From: Mesorhabditis belari
Lineage: Eukaryota; Nematoda; Chromadorea; Rhabditida; Rhabditidae
Direction of reading: 5' to 3'
Assembly: GCA_958450365.1 (NCBI GenBank)
Contig: CAUEEP010000939.1
Location: 868,001-932,000, forward strand
DNA length: 64,000 bases
Shown here piece after piece: positions 1 through 11,223 of this stretch. The notes under the pieces were generated by a model that was given only the letters and a program-made list of their open reading frames with translations, was not told where the DNA came from and ran no database searches. The first letter of the stretch is position 1; the number at the start of each line of letters is the position of its first letter. The translations under genes were made by a program, and so were the position numbers.

Positions 1-240
1 AAATTCAGATAAAGAAGATCAAGAAGATAAAGAAGAAGATAAAGAAGAAGATAAAGAAGAAGATAAAGCAGTAAATCAACAAGTAATCAGCAAGTAATCA
101 ACAGAGAAATCAACGAGTAATCAATAGAGAAATCAACCAGTAATCAACCAGTAATCAGCAAGTAATCAACGAGTAATCCATAGAGTAATCAATAGAGTAA
201 TCAACAAGTAATCAAGTAAATAAACAAACTAGTAAATAAA
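1..240. repeat. degenerate (agtaatcaac)n array with (gataaagaa)n at its left edge
   Basis: A short GATAAAGAA-type run (about 8-68) passes into irregular copies of AGTAATCAAC or AGTAATCAATAGAG up to about 225. The array may continue beyond the left edge of the window. No coding signal is seen. Confidence 0.8.
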
Positions 241-539
241 GAATTAATAAATGAATATCGGAATTGAATTTGCTAATGCTTGAGTGCTATTATCTGAATT
301 TCTGAAAAAAAAACCAATATATAAACCAATAAATCTAGGTTTCTAGGGAAACCTCTCAAAAAACCCTGAAATTTCTGTGCATTTTGTCATATTGCCATTT
401 TGTTCTTTTCAATTCTTCTCCCATTCTCGAGCCAAGTGTCAATTGCCCCAAACTCGAGCTTTCTTTTTTTTGTCAGAACAAAAGATTATTCGTTTTTTGT
501 GTTGATGAAAAGTTGGGGAGTGAAAAAAAGCTGCTAGCG

Positions 540-625
540 GGATCGAACCTTCGAGCCTCGAGCTCCCCCGTTCGTTTTCTAGACCGAGACCCTTAACCAC
601 TCGGCCATGGAGGCAGTCGGTCTAG
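540..625 (-). pseudogene. class II tRNA-like pseudogene (serine-like)
   Basis: Read on the - strand the sequence begins GCCTCCATGGCCGAGTGG, a good Pol III A box, and contains GGTTCGATCCC as B box, with a long variable region as in tRNA-Ser or tRNA-Leu. The anticodon arm aligns best with tRNA-Ser(AGA), but its stem does not pair and the 3' acceptor side does not complement the 5' side. It is therefore more likely a decayed tRNA or a SINE head than a working gene. Confidence 0.5.
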
Positions 626-1239
626 CCCGTTAAAGTTTCCTTTTCACCCCCCTCCCCAACTTTTCCTCTATTTATTCAAATTTTCATTTCACTAGCTTTA
701 GTTGGCAGTATTTTTTTGAAATTATTTATGAATTTTATGCTAATTTTGATTATTTCATTATTTCCTTTGTCAGTGCTAAGAAAAAAACGAAAAATGTGCT
801 CATACGATGAAAATTCGCTCGCTTTTTCACCCGTTTTCGGGATCAAAATTGAACTTTTCCCTTCAACATCATCAATTTTCACGAATTTTTTTTGTCATTT
901 TTGATGTTTTTGATCAAATTTTGTGTAAGATAAAGAAATTTTGTCGAATTTTCTCAAATTTCAAATTGCCCTTTACCAAATAATCGCAGTTTAGCCGCTT
1001 GGTAAACAGAGAAATCGTGCGTAAACGCAGAGCAAAGTGCACTAGAGGTTTTTGCTAGAGTTTGGCTTGAGAGAGAGCTTTTAAATGAAAGATAATTTAA
1101 TGAAAATGCTTTTTCTTAAAGCAGACATGTTCTTTATAATGTACTGCTTTGTGCTTTGTGTTTAAAACCTGTAAACACATCTTTTTGGTGCACTGAGTTC
1201 CTCATTTTCTAGTGAAAGTACAAGAAAAAAAATCCAAAT

Positions 1240-1280
1240 TTCACGATTTTCACGATTTTCACGATTTTCACGATTTTCCT
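1240..1280. repeat. (cacgatttt)n 9-bp tandem repeat
   Basis: Four to five exact copies of a 9-base unit. Confidence 0.8.
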
Positions 1281-1422
1281 AGGGTTTCATGAGTTGTCTG
1301 TTTGTCGAATTGTAAACTGTCATCTACATCAAAAATCGTACACAAATGGATTGAACTTGATGTCGATGTGAAGCAAATGGATAGGTGAATAGTCTTCTTT
1401 GCTATTGTATTTATCTTTGCTA

Positions 1423-2088
1423 TTGGGTTGTCCAGTTATGAATGCCCGTTTTTATTATTTTGTAAATTTCTCAAGATATCGAACAGATTTAGATGAGTGT
1501 TATACATCATTCGAAAGCTCAAGATCTTCTCTACATTTTGATATAAAACGTTTTTGAATTTGTTCGATTTTTGGGCAAATTGACTGCACAAAGGGAGAGG
1601 TCGTTTTCGAAAAAAAACCCATTCTAGCATAGCTATTCCTCAAGTTTTATGGTGTAAAATAACCGCTCAGAAAAGAAAAGAAAAGTAAAGATGCTCTGAA
1701 ATTGTTATATTTAAAAACAAGTTGTATTGATATATCTATTGGTCAAACATCAAACGGTTAACTCAATTTGAGCGAAGCCAAAACTTGATCCAAAGGCACC
1801 TCGGCTGGCTCTGAGTCCCGAGAGCTGGTTTTGAGTCCTGAGAGCTGGCTCTGAGTCCCGAGAGCTGGTTCTGAGTCCTGAGAGCCAAAACTTGATCCAT
1901 TTTTTGACCACCTCTTCTTCTGTGCAGTCAATTTCCCAAAAAGTTGAATCAATTCAAAAACTTTTTATTCCAAAATGTAGAGAAGATCTTCAGCTTTCGA
2001 ATGATATATAACACTCATCTAAATCTGTTCGATATCTTGAGAAATTTACAAAATAGTAAAAACGCGCATTCATAACTGGACAATCCAA
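1423..2088. mobile_element. mariner-type MITE, 666 bp, long inverted arms
   Basis: The left end TTGGGTTGTCCAGTTATGAA and the right end (reverse complement TTGGATTGTCCAGTTATGAA) are inverted repeats bounded by TA on both sides (1421-1422 and 2089-2090). The homology extends about 150 bases into the element with scattered mismatches, so the arms could fold into one long hairpin. The TTGGGTTG-type end and TA target are typical of mariner elements. The middle (about 1797-1888) holds four to five copies of a 20-base CTGAGTCCCGAGAGCTGG-like unit. No transposase remains. Confidence 0.85.
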
Positions 2089-2090
2089 TA

Positions 2091-3530
2091 CAAAAGGACA
2101 GCATTTTAAGGCCAGTTTTTGATGAATGATGTATCAGAATGGCTTATCTTTCGATTTTTCAACCTTAAACCCTTAAAATCGACAAATCCAAAAAGTAGGT
2201 AAGGAATCAAAAAATGAAAAATGAAAAATGAAACATCATGAAACATGAAATCATGAAACAAAAAATTTAGAATTCTTTCAAAACTATTTTAAACGATAGC
2301 CCTTTATCCAAAGCGTACAAAAAACACGTTTAAAAGTGAAATTTCTCTTACCCGGGACTCCCTCCAAAAAAATCTCCAAAAAAAATCCATGTTGGTCCCC
2401 AGTTATCATTTTTTTTACAAAATGATTTTTCTATTTTTTCAAAAATAGCTTTTTAAACTTAATTGCCGATAGAATATTAATAGGTTTTAGGCTTAGATCT
2501 ATTCATTTTAGACCTCCATTTTAGACCCTGTAGTGATTATTGTTGGTTTAGATATAATCTTTATTACAGAAATAATAGTTGGTTCAGTGGTTTGACATTG
2601 GGAGAGTAGAGGCACTCCACGGCACACACGCACCTCGGCAGCTCGTTCACATTGCTTTTATACGGAACTCGGGCGTTCGTCTCGTCTTCCACACAATGGA
2701 GTTGAACGGATAGCGACACATATTAAATCTAGCACAATAGGCGTTCGTCCCCATAGGTGTCTAGCTGGCCATTTCCATACGTGGCAATCTCGATCACGAG
2801 ATCGTCACGACAGACCCCTACAAGGGAGTCTAAAGTCAGTTTATCGAGGAATTTGTTATAACTTTTTGCTATAACAAAAAAAATGTTATAACTTTTTGTA
2901 GAGTTGAGCAAATTTGATGTTTTTTGCATCAAAATGTTCGTAAGAGTCTCTAGAATAAAAGTTATCCCTTCGTTTTTGGTTCTAGACCCTCGTTGTCGAG
3001 TTACGAGCCCCAAACTGCAGGGTACCACAAAATTTCCCATACAAAATGACCAAAAAGCCGCTAAAACTAAATTGAAAAAATTTCTGTCAGAGGGATTTGA
3101 AAAATTCCTTCAGATTCGGAATCAGCACAATTTTCCGCATCTAAAAAAGGTACTCCCAGAAAAATCCGATAGAAAACGCATCTTATTTTGCGCCGATGTC
3201 CGGTGTCATTTAGAGTGTGTTCCTCGCGTTTTTTTAAAACGCACACTTAGGAAAAATTACCGTACTTTTAGCGAAAAGCGAAAAGCGAAAATTATTGCAA
3301 AAAATTGACGCAAAAATCACGAGCGCCGCCTTACATACGTCTCCTTTTAAAGATATTCAACCGTTCAACTGATTTGGTGGGAAATTCCCCATCAAATGTA
3401 AAGATATTCAATTTACTCGACGTGTAAAGAGGATTTACTCGTAGTTACTCGACAAAAACTCGGATAATCGAGTACTTTTACTCGATTAATCGAGTAAAAA
3501 TGACTCATCCAATTACTTTAATAGAATGAC
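2091..3530. other. intergenic sequence without recognised gene
   Basis: Open frames here (for example on the + strand at 2904-3308) show no recognisable domain and no exon-like borders. The segment around 3115 (CAGATTCGGAATCAGC) also occurs near 5955 and, diverged, near 61925, so part of it is dispersed repeat. Confidence 0.5.
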
Positions 3531-3600
3531 ACTAGAGCGTGTTCCTCGCGAGTAAGTAATTACTCGCGAGGAACAGATTCTAATATCATTCTATTAGAGG
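3530..3600. repeat. palindrome centred on TAATTAC, possible MITE core
   Basis: Bases 3539-3574 form a 36-base inverted repeat beginning TGTTCCTCGCGAGTAA, and the outer bases TAGAATGA and its complement near 3595 are also inverted. A related GTGTTCCTCGCG motif lies at 3219. Confidence 0.7.
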
Positions 3601-3709
3601 ATGCCATTTTAATACAGCATTTAGGTTAAAGTCTTTATAAAAGATCAAAATAAGCCTAGAAATCATAAAAACGATCCGGCTGTGGTGAAAAGCCACTGAA
3701 ACGTTACCT

Positions 3710-3711
<2 letters not shown>

Positions 3712-3777
<66 letters not shown>
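3712..3777. repeat. (AAC)n trinucleotide microsatellite, about 22 copies
   Basis: Uninterrupted AAC/CAA triplets. On the - strand they read as a poly-leucine stretch inside an otherwise meaningless open frame, so this is not taken as coding. Confidence 0.97.
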
Positions 3778-4094
3778 CGCCCAGATTGAATCACCGTGGA
3801 CAACAGTGAACAACGTCAATGCTGTCAAATTGGTTCATCGTTTTGTCCACACTAGCGCAAAGATGTGAAAAGTGTGGAAAGTTGCTAGGAGAAAAATGTA
3901 CTGGAAAAACAAGATCGATTGTGAGAACAAAACGAGGGACTAATTTGATGCGCGTCACATCACACGTGTCACACGATCACACGATGCGCGTGCACGAATG
4001 ATACACAGAATTGCTGTCGCACGATGAAGAGAAGAAAATCGACTCAAGGGTATATTCCTGGAAAAAAACAAGATGTGGAAACATGCTCGTGTCT

Positions 4095-4155
4095 TCTTTT
4101 TTCTATAGTCTTGTCTCCTAGTCGGGGGGTTAAGGGTTCGATCCCGGCGGCTAGA
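4095..4155 (+). pseudogene. tRNA-like fragment (T arm only)
   Basis: GGGTTCGATCCCGGC fits a B box and T arm, but no A box or acceptor pairing is seen. A separate hairpin (GCTTCTTTTTCCCATTATGG with its complement) follows at 4162-4194. Confidence 0.3.
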
Positions 4156-4288
4156 AAGATCGCTTCTTTTTCCCATTATGGGAAAAAGAAGCAATGTATG
4201 GGTTTTTTCTTAAAAACACTTGGGTAATAGGGGTAATTAGGGACAAAAATTTCCTTCGTTGTGTTGTAATTCATTATTCGTGTCGAAT

Positions 4289-4355
4289 AAATATACTTGA
4301 CCATGACTCCGGCTGGAGTCATTTGGAATCTACCTAAGTAGTGTAGATTCCAAAT
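4289..4355. repeat. two adjacent short palindromes
   Basis: ATGACTCCGGCTGGAGTCAT and the pair TTGGAATCTAC / GTAGATTCCAA are inverted repeats side by side. They could be remnants of MITE ends. Confidence 0.6.
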
Positions 4356-5299
4356 GTGCCGTCCTCCTTTAAACAAATGCCGTCCCCGTTTAAAAAATGA
4401 TGAACTGATTGCAGTCAAAAAAAAAAAATGATGCACAACATTGTGTCAATTATTTTTGTGTGAACAGTTGGCTTTCGAAAACTGGTTTTTTTTCAATTCA
4501 AACCTTTGGATTAAAGGGTTTTAACGGGTCACCATTATTCTGAAATTTCTTTTATATTCTTTTTTTGTAAAGAAAATGTTTTCTAAAAGACATCAATTTT
4601 AGAAATCTACCGTAAACAGCCAATTTTCATTCAATCAGTCGATTTTTTTTTGATTGATTCCTCATCGAAACATACAAAAATGGGGTTTTTGAATGAAAAC
4701 TGATCGCTCGATTAACGTAGTTTTTAGATTATTTTAAAGAAATGCACAATTTTTGGTTCATTTTGGTTTAAAAACTTTTTTGATTTCTATTTCAGATCGA
4801 AAAACGATTACCTTGTCGCTTTGAGGACAGTGATTTTTCTCGATAGACTTCAGTGACTCTCTTCTCTTTCTTTTTCTCACAAATAAAGTGGACTCTCGTG
4901 AAATTGCTCTCTTCTTACTCTCTTTTTACTCTCTTTTTACTCTTTTATATGCATTTTGAAAGACTTTTTGATGATTTTGATGATTTTGATTTGAAAGTAC
5001 TGGAGTAAAGGAATTATTTCGAATTTTTCAAGAAAACTATCTCATACCTGATTGATTGCTTTGATCTATCGACTTTAAAAGCGAATCATCTTCATAAGCT
5101 ATTTACCGCAGTACTTTGTGCTCAGCAAACGCACGCTCCCTGGCACACTGTTTCTCCAAAATGAAAAACCGAGTTGCCAGGAAGTGAGCGTTTTTTTGGA
5201 GAGCACAAAGGACGCAAAGTTATCGCGTGATTTTATTCTCAAATAGTCCGTTTTCTAAAAACTGTCCCATTTTTCTTTCGACCGTAATCTTGTCTCTAA

Positions 5300-5645
5300 T
5301 TTTTATCTAATTTTGCTCCAATTTGCTCCAATTTGCTTCAATTTCCTCCAATTTCCTCCAATTTGCTCCGATTTGCTCCATTTTGCTCCATTTTGCTCCA
5401 ATTTGCTCTAATTTCCTCCCATTTGCTTCAATTTCCTCCAATTTGCTCTAATTTCCTCCGATTTTCTCCGATTTGCTTCAATTTGCTCCAATTTACTCCA
5501 ATTTGCTCTAATTTCCTCCAATTTACTCCAATTTACTCTAATTTACTCTAATTTACTCTAATTTACTCTAATTTACTCTAATTTACTCTAATTTACTCTA
5601 ATTTACTCTAATTTACTCTAATTTACTCTAATTTACTCTAATTTG
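5300..5645. repeat. 10-bp minisatellite (atttgctcca / atttactcta)n
   Basis: About 34 copies of a 10-base unit. The left half is varied (TTTGCTCC, TTTCCTCC) and the right half is homogenised to ATTTACTCTA. The open frame across it is a by-product of the repeat. Confidence 0.97.
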
Positions 5646-5697
5646 CTTTTCTTATTCTCTAAATGCCTTAAAACCTAAAAAAGAAAAAAGACAACCA

Positions 5698-5766
5698 GAT
5701 ACCGGACTCGAACCAGAGCCCCCGGCTTTGCATCCCAACTCACTACCACTCGGCCACCGCCGTAAC
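5698..5766 (-). pseudogene. tRNA-like sequence
   Basis: On the - strand GGTGGCCGAGTGGTAGTGAG supplies an A box and GGTTCGAGTCC a B box. The anticodon stem pairs poorly around ATGCAAA, so no isotype is assigned. It is likely a tRNA-derived repeat or decayed gene. Confidence 0.45.
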
Positions 5767-5769
5767 CGT

Positions 5770-6700
5770 TGATCCCGCGAAAAACAGAGTTGTAATCACG
5801 CGCTTTGATTTTTAAAACAAAACCAGCAAAACAAAACTAATAAAACAAAATTAACAAAACAAAACAAACAAAACAAAACTAATAAAACAAAACTTACAAA
5901 ACTTTAAACACGTATAACTTTTGACAGAGTGCAGTTTAGCAGAAACGGAAAGCAGATTCGGAATCAGCGTGAAATTCTGCGTCGAATGGTCGTATAGCTC
6001 TGATGTGATTGGGTTATATCCAATTGGAAAAAGAAAGAATTGTAGGCTTTTTAGTGTTTTTCTACAGAATTTAGATTAGAAAGCGATAGGTTTTTGGGCT
6101 TTTAAGTAATGAATTGCGTTCTTCTTGCATCCTCTTGCAATCCTCTTGCATCCTGCAATCCTCTTGCATCCTGCAATCCTGCGAAACGCCTGATAAACTC
6201 ATAAGATTGCTTTAAGATTGCTTTAAGATAAGATTGATTGCAAGCAAAGTTTACGGTAAAAAGAGAAAGGGGAAAGCTTCAAGAAAACGCTTTATTCAAA
6301 AGCTTTTAGAAAACGCTTTTCTGAATTAAAATCTCGTTCACTATCATCAAAAAATTGTTAATTAATAGATTTTCTTAAAGGGAAAATCACTTTTCACATG
6401 TTTTTGAGAGAGAAATGTCCATTTTTTTCATTTTTCTTTAACTCTGATGACTTTTATTGATGATTGAATATCTTTTTTATGATCTTTAATAGAAATCCTT
6501 TTTTCCCACGTGACTTTTCTGCTATTTTTTAAACCGAGAGAGACTAGAAAAATGAAAAATGCCAAGAATTTTCAAAAATTATTGGTTTTGAATTTGAGCC
6601 AATAGTAGAGATACTCGAGTTCTTCAGTGTTCTTTTTGGCTACATTTTGTAAACACAACCTTTCTGGAGCACTCGATTCTTTTTTTTCTCTTGAAGTTGG
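5770..6700. other. AT-rich intergenic sequence
   Basis: It holds an AACAAAAC-type simple repeat (about 5815-5900) and a short CATCCTCTTGCAATCCT repeat (about 6125-6182). No coding exon is recognised. Confidence 0.5.
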
Positions 6701-6715
6701 AATAAATCAAAAACT

Positions 6716-6815
6716 TGTGCGCAAACGGGACTAGAACCAGCGACCTTTCGCTTACAAGCGTGCTAACCATTACACCACAACTAACTCGATCTCCCTTGCT
6801 CCAGAAGGAGTTAAC
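6716..6815 (-). mobile_element. tRNA-derived SINE-like repeat, family A, copy 1
   Basis: On the - strand a conserved leader GTTAACTCCTTCTGGAGCAA precedes a tRNA-like segment with A box TGGTGTAATGG and B box GGTTCTAGTCC. The same leader and boxes recur at 7028-7187, 7432-7603 and 52262-52364. The anticodon arm does not form a regular stem, so it is a repeat rather than a tRNA gene. Confidence 0.7.
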
Positions 6816-6883
6816 TTCCCTCCTCTCTGGACGAGGCAATTCCACAAATATCGATTTTTCGATCTGGGATACGCTCGAAACTA

Positions 6884-7002
6884 CCGTAAATACTGTAATT
6901 GAACCCCACCCCTCTAATAGTGCCCCACCCTCTAATAGTACCCCACCCTAGAGGGGGAGGGAAAAAATAGTACCCCATGGAGTCCAATTACAGTATTTAC
7001 GG
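6884..7002. mobile_element. MITE, CCGTAAATACTG family, 119-bp short copy
   Basis: Ends CCGTAAATACTGTAATTG and its inverted copy, flanked by TA at 6882-6883 and 7003-7004. The interior is only a few repeats of CTAATAGTACCCCACC. Longer family members lie at 25814, 35359 and 39228. Confidence 0.85.
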
Positions 7003-7027
7003 TAGGTATGAAGGCCCTAGCTAGCAT

Positions 7028-7187
7028 TGAAGATCCCATCCTTTCCTGGTCACCAGTTGAAACTAGAGCAGATCAAAAAACTCGTGTGCTGTTGGGACTC
7101 GAACCCGCGACCTTTCGCCTACCAGACAACTGTGCTAATCATTACACCACAACGGACCTGTTCTCCTTTGCTCTAGAGGGAGTTAAC
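7028..7187 (-). mobile_element. tRNA-derived SINE-like repeat, family A, copy 2
   Basis: On the - strand: leader GTTAACTCCCTCTAGAGCAA, A box TGGTGTAATGA, B box GGTTCGAGTCC, then a body ending in GACCAGGAAAGGATGGGATC. The body is shared with copy 3, so the repeat is about 160-170 bp. Confidence 0.75.
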
Positions 7188-7282
7188 AGGACTCTGAATG
7201 AAAATGTGGTCATTTAGGTCATTTAGGTTTTTTAGGTCTCTTATTAGCGTCTTAGCGGCTTCCTTGCGGGCACGATTGGGTG

Positions 7283-7352
7283 CAGCCGTGGCAGAGTGGT
7301 AGAGGGCTCGATTCCAGAGTGAGACCTCGCTGGTTCGATCCTCGCTTTGGGT
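7283..7352 (+). pseudogene. tRNA-like sequence
   Basis: CGTGGCAGAGTGGTAGAGGG fits an A box and GGTTCGATCCT a B box. The anticodon loop contains TTCCA, but stem pairing is partial and T33 is not in place in the best fold, so I leave the isotype open. Confidence 0.4.
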
Positions 7353-7431
7353 TTTCCTTTTGCTTTTCGGTTTTTTCGTTTGATCGATCTTGGGGAACAA
7401 GGTCTCAGGGATCTCAATCAAGTCATTGCAC

Positions 7432-7603
7432 TGCAGATCCCATCCTTTCCTGGTCACCAGTTGGAACGAGAGCAGATCAAAAACTCGCTTGTTTGGCGCT
7501 GGTTCGTGCAGGACTCGAACACGCGACCTTCCACTTATCGGCCAACTTTGCTAACCATTACACCACGACGCACTTGATTTCCCTTCCTCCAGAAGGAGTT
7601 AAC
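7432..7603 (-). mobile_element. tRNA-derived SINE-like repeat, family A, copy 3
   Basis: Same layout as the copy 250 bases upstream: leader GTTAACTCCTTCTGGAGGAA, A box TGGTGTAATGG, B box GTGTTCGAGTCC, and the GACCAGGAAAGGATGGGATC body end. The closeness of copies 1-3 suggests local duplication or a favoured target region. Confidence 0.75.
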
Positions 7604-7659
7604 TTTAGCACTAAGTTGTTGTTCGATTTTTGATATCACACCTCGGGGATATATTGCCT

Positions 7660-8250
7660 CTTTCCCTTCCCTTTAGGCTGAGACTGGATGGTGTAGAGGT
7701 AAGTGTGCGGGCTTTTAATCTCACTGTCGCTTGTTAGACCCTGGTTCGATTCCGGTTGTGACGAATTTATCGCTTTCTTCTGCTAAACCTTTAAAATCAC
7801 TTTTTATCTATTTTAAAATGTCCAATAATAGTTTTTAAGAAGAAATGAAACTCAAAAACTCTGAAAATGAACAAAAAGACTTGTCTGAAACTGTTTTATA
7901 GCAGAAAAATGACTAGACTATCAGAAAAAATGATCAGCATCTCAGTTCTGATCTTCTTCTGGTTAGGTTTTGTTTTTTTTGTGTGTAAAGTATCCCTCCC
8001 TTTAAGCTGACCGGATGGTTTAAAGGTGGAATTAAGGAATTCTCTGCTAGAGGGAGTTAACTCTACCAGCGTGCCATTTGATAAAGACTACTGGATGTTA
8101 TAGATAGTTTTCTTGAAATTACTCTCTAGGAATTGTCGCCATACTCTCTAGAAATTGTTTTATAGCAGAAAAATGACTAGACTATCAGAAAAAATGATCA
8201 GCATCTTAGTTCTGATCTTCTTCTGGTTAGGTTTTGTTTTTTTTTGTGTA
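7660..8250. repeat. diverged tandem duplication with tRNA-like head
   Basis: A block of about 95 bases starting TTTTATAGCAGAAAAATGAC at 7892 is repeated nearly exactly at 8158. Upstream of each copy is a CCCTTTAGGCTGA...GGATGG motif (7669 and 7998). The first copy includes a tRNA-like segment (about 7685-7763) with B box GGTTCGATTCC. A family A leader fragment (GAGGGAGTTAAC) lies at 8051-8062. Confidence 0.65.
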
Positions 8251-8576
8251 AAGCATTGATTTTTCTCTCTTTGTAGTATAAATTTATACCCAAAGATCGA
8301 TTTTTGATATTCATTTTATTAAATCAACTCTTAGAAATCGGGTTTAACTAGTTTCAATGAGTTATTAGCTTAGTTTGAAACGGAAATTTCAAATAAATTC
8401 AATTGTTTCAAATAAATTCGATGATTTCAAATAAAACCTTCATTTTCTTTGCAAGAAAAATGAAGAATAAAGAAAAATAAACAAGAAAAAGAAAGAAATT
8501 TCGAAATTTCAATGCAAAAGAAGGTTTGTGTTTACAAAAATGAGCACAAAGTCCATCACAAAGTCGATTACAAGAT

Positions 8577-8875
8577 TTCTGTACTACCTGTAGTACTAGA
8601 GGTGACTGTACTACCTGTAGCTGTAGTACTAGATGTGCTTGTACTACCTGTAGTACTAGAGGTGCTTGTACTACCTGTAGTACTAGAAGTGCCTGTAGTA
8701 CCTGTAGTACTAGAAGTGCCTGTACTACTTGTAGTACTAGAAGTGCCTGTACTACTTGTAGTACTAGAAGTGCCTGTACTACCTGTACTACCTGTAGTAC
8801 TAGAGGTGCCTGTAGTACCTGTACTGCCTGTAGTACTAGAAGCGCCTGTACTACCTGTAGTACTACAGGCACCTC
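8577..8875. repeat. 27-bp minisatellite (ctgtactacctgtagtactagaggtgc)-type
   Basis: About 11 copies of a 27-base unit built from CTGTACTAC and its near complement GTAGTAC, so each unit is itself partly palindromic. Open frames on both strands follow from the repeat. Confidence 0.95.
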
Positions 8876-9384
8876 TCGTACTAACAACATTTCTTCATCC
8901 AATCATCAATTGTTATTTGATTTTTCAAGACTTTCCCCCTAAATGATCCCAAAATGAACTCGAAAAGAGCCAAATTTCCCGTTATTCTCACCCGGTTATC
9001 ACCGTATATCAGTCATTTTTTTGTCGTTGACATTTCGGGGTTCAACCCTTTTCATTTCCGTTCTTTTTGATTCATTCATTCACCACAAATCCTTTTTTTG
9101 ATTTAACATCAATCATTTTCATCCCCGATTTTTCTCTTTTTCTTCCCTTTTCTTCATTTTTTTTTCACATTCTCCAGTGATCATGAGCCAATTTTTGCGA
9201 ATCTTCTGCTCAATTTTTGAAAATTAACTTTAAATGGATATCTAATATCTAATTCTGATTCTAATTTGATATCTAATTTTGATTTGAATTTGAAAATAAA
9301 CTGGTAGCATTGAAATTATCATTTTACTGGTTTACTGGCATTTACTGGCATACTGGCAGCAACGTTTACCAATTGGCTATTGAA

Positions 9385-9842
9385 TTGGCCACAGTTGGTC
9401 ACTGTTGGCTACAGTTGGTCACAGTTGATCACAGTTGGCCACTGTTGGCTACAGTTGGTCACAGTTGGTCACTGTTGGCTACAGTTGGTCAGAGTTGGTC
9501 ACAGTTGGCTACAGTTGGTCACAGTTGGCCACTGTTGGCTACAGTTGGTCACAGTTGGTCACTGTTGGCTACAGTTGGTCAGAGTTGGTCACAGTTGGCT
9601 ACAGTTGGTCACAGTTGGCCACTGTTGGCTACAGTTGGTCACAGTTGGTCACTGTTGGCTACAGTTGGTCAGAGTTGGTCACAGTTGGCTACAGTTGGTC
9701 ACAGTTGGCCACTGTTGGCTACAGTTGGTCACAGTTGGCCACTGTTGGCTACAGTTGGTCACAGTTGGCCACTGTTGGCTACAGTTGGTCACAGTTGGCC
9801 ACTGTTGCCCACAGTTGGTCACAGTTGGCCACAGTTGGTCAT
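9385..9842. repeat. 10-bp minisatellite (acagttggtc)n with 90-bp higher-order period
   Basis: Some 45 ten-base units differing at two or three positions (ACAGTTGGTC, ACTGTTGGCT, ACAGTTGGCC). The rare variant AGAGTTGGTC occurs at 9491, 9581 and 9671, giving a 90-base higher-order repeat. All three + frames are open because a 10-base unit without stops reads through every frame. Confidence 0.97.
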
Positions 9843-10282
9843 TCTAGCTCAAATCTATTAAAGCACTCATTCTGGCGCACGAATTTTCTTCAGAAAGCGA
9901 AGAAAAATGAAGAATTCAATGCAATTGTGTTTACGGTTTAGCCGAAAAGACGAAAATTTCTACCAGATAGGCTTCTGTTTACAAATTTTGAGCCAAATTA
10001 CATCCCATAATTTAAGCGTCGCACTTTAGAAGGCCTAGATTGGCCAAAATTGGGTCTATCGTTTAGTCTTCTTTTAATCTAAAGTCTCGAATCAAATCTT
10101 TTTAAATCAATCTTAAAACACTTTTACCAGAATTTTCTCTCTGCAGTTTGCCATTTTGATCTCTCATCTCCTCTCTCTCATAAATAACAATTATTTCCAA
10201 AGTTTCCATTTTAAAAATCTAGTAAACAACAAGAATCAAATGATTTTGAGAGAAATGGATGAAAGAGAAATGGACGCTCGAT

Positions 10283-10382
10283 GAAAACAAGGGGATCTTT
10301 GCCGATCTTTGCCGTCTTTGCCGATCTTTGCCGTCTTTGCCGATCTTTACCGTCTTTGCCGATCTTTGCCGATCTTTGCACA
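10283..10382. repeat. (gatctttgcc)(gtctttgcc) tandem repeat
   Basis: About ten units of 9-10 bases. Confidence 0.9.
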
Positions 10383-10384
10383 GA

Positions 10385-11220
10385 TTTCAAACCATCACTG
10401 ACTCCAGAAAATGTTGTCGGACCATTAGTTTCGCGGTAAAACCTCGCTTGAGAAGTTAAGACCTCGTTAAGACCTCCTTAAGACCTCGCTTGAGAAGTTG
10501 TCGATGGTTTTGACGATGAGATGAGTTGTGGATGGGTTGGATTGAGAAAATGTTCTTGTCGTCGGTGATTGGATTGTTCGTCGGTGATTGGATTGTTCTC
10601 GTGGATGAAAAAAAACAAATTTCCCATCCTCTACGCCGTTTTAGTGCAAAAATTCTTGAGAAATTTCACCAAAATTGACTTAAAATGGCTTGTTTTCACT
10701 TGAACGACCATCACTGACATCAGAAAATGTTGGACCATTAGTGTTGGACCATCAGGACCATTAGTTACGCGGTAAAAGTGTAAAAGTGAAGCCATTAAAG
10801 AAGAAAATCTTATTTCTCAACATCAAAAATCCCATAAATCTTACTTTTTCAAGGTTTTTATAAAAGTTTAAAGTTTGAGTTCAGGAAAACAGCTGACCGG
10901 GGCTTTTCCGTGACAAGAGCCGGGTTTAGGTAGAGAGATTCCCCGTTTTTTTTGCCTCAACTTCCACGAAACTCATCCCATCCTCTCCTCTAAACACCCG
11001 AAAACCCGGAAGTCCACAAGATTGATTCAATGGACTCAATGGATCTAGTACTTTCAATGGATTCAATGGATTCAATGGATTCAGTGGATCTAGTACCCCT
11101 TTAACGATCTAGTAACTTTTCTATCTAGTAACGAGTTTAGAGTTTCTAAAATCAAATCCAGTTTTACAATTGGTTTTATGAGTTGTTCAGAAAGGCCAAT
11201 TTAATTGTTTTTCCAGCTAG
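10385..11220. other. intergenic sequence without recognised gene
   Basis: It contains short direct repeats (TCGTCGGTGATTGGATTGTTC; CAATGGATTCAATGGATT; the near-duplicate CATCACTGACTCCAGAAAATG at 10391 and 10710). I see no exon. Confidence 0.5.
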
Positions 11221-11223
11221 ATA

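Noticed and set aside
3586..3828. Open frame with a poly-leucine stretch (possible signal peptide)
   Set aside because: The leucines come from the AAC microsatellite read on the opposite strand.
8408..8946. Valine/leucine-rich open frames on both strands
   Set aside because: By-product of the 27-base CTGTACTAC array.
9310..9941. Three overlapping open frames of 155-183 residues
   Set aside because: They translate the 10-base array in three frames; products are repeats of TVGHSW-like peptides.
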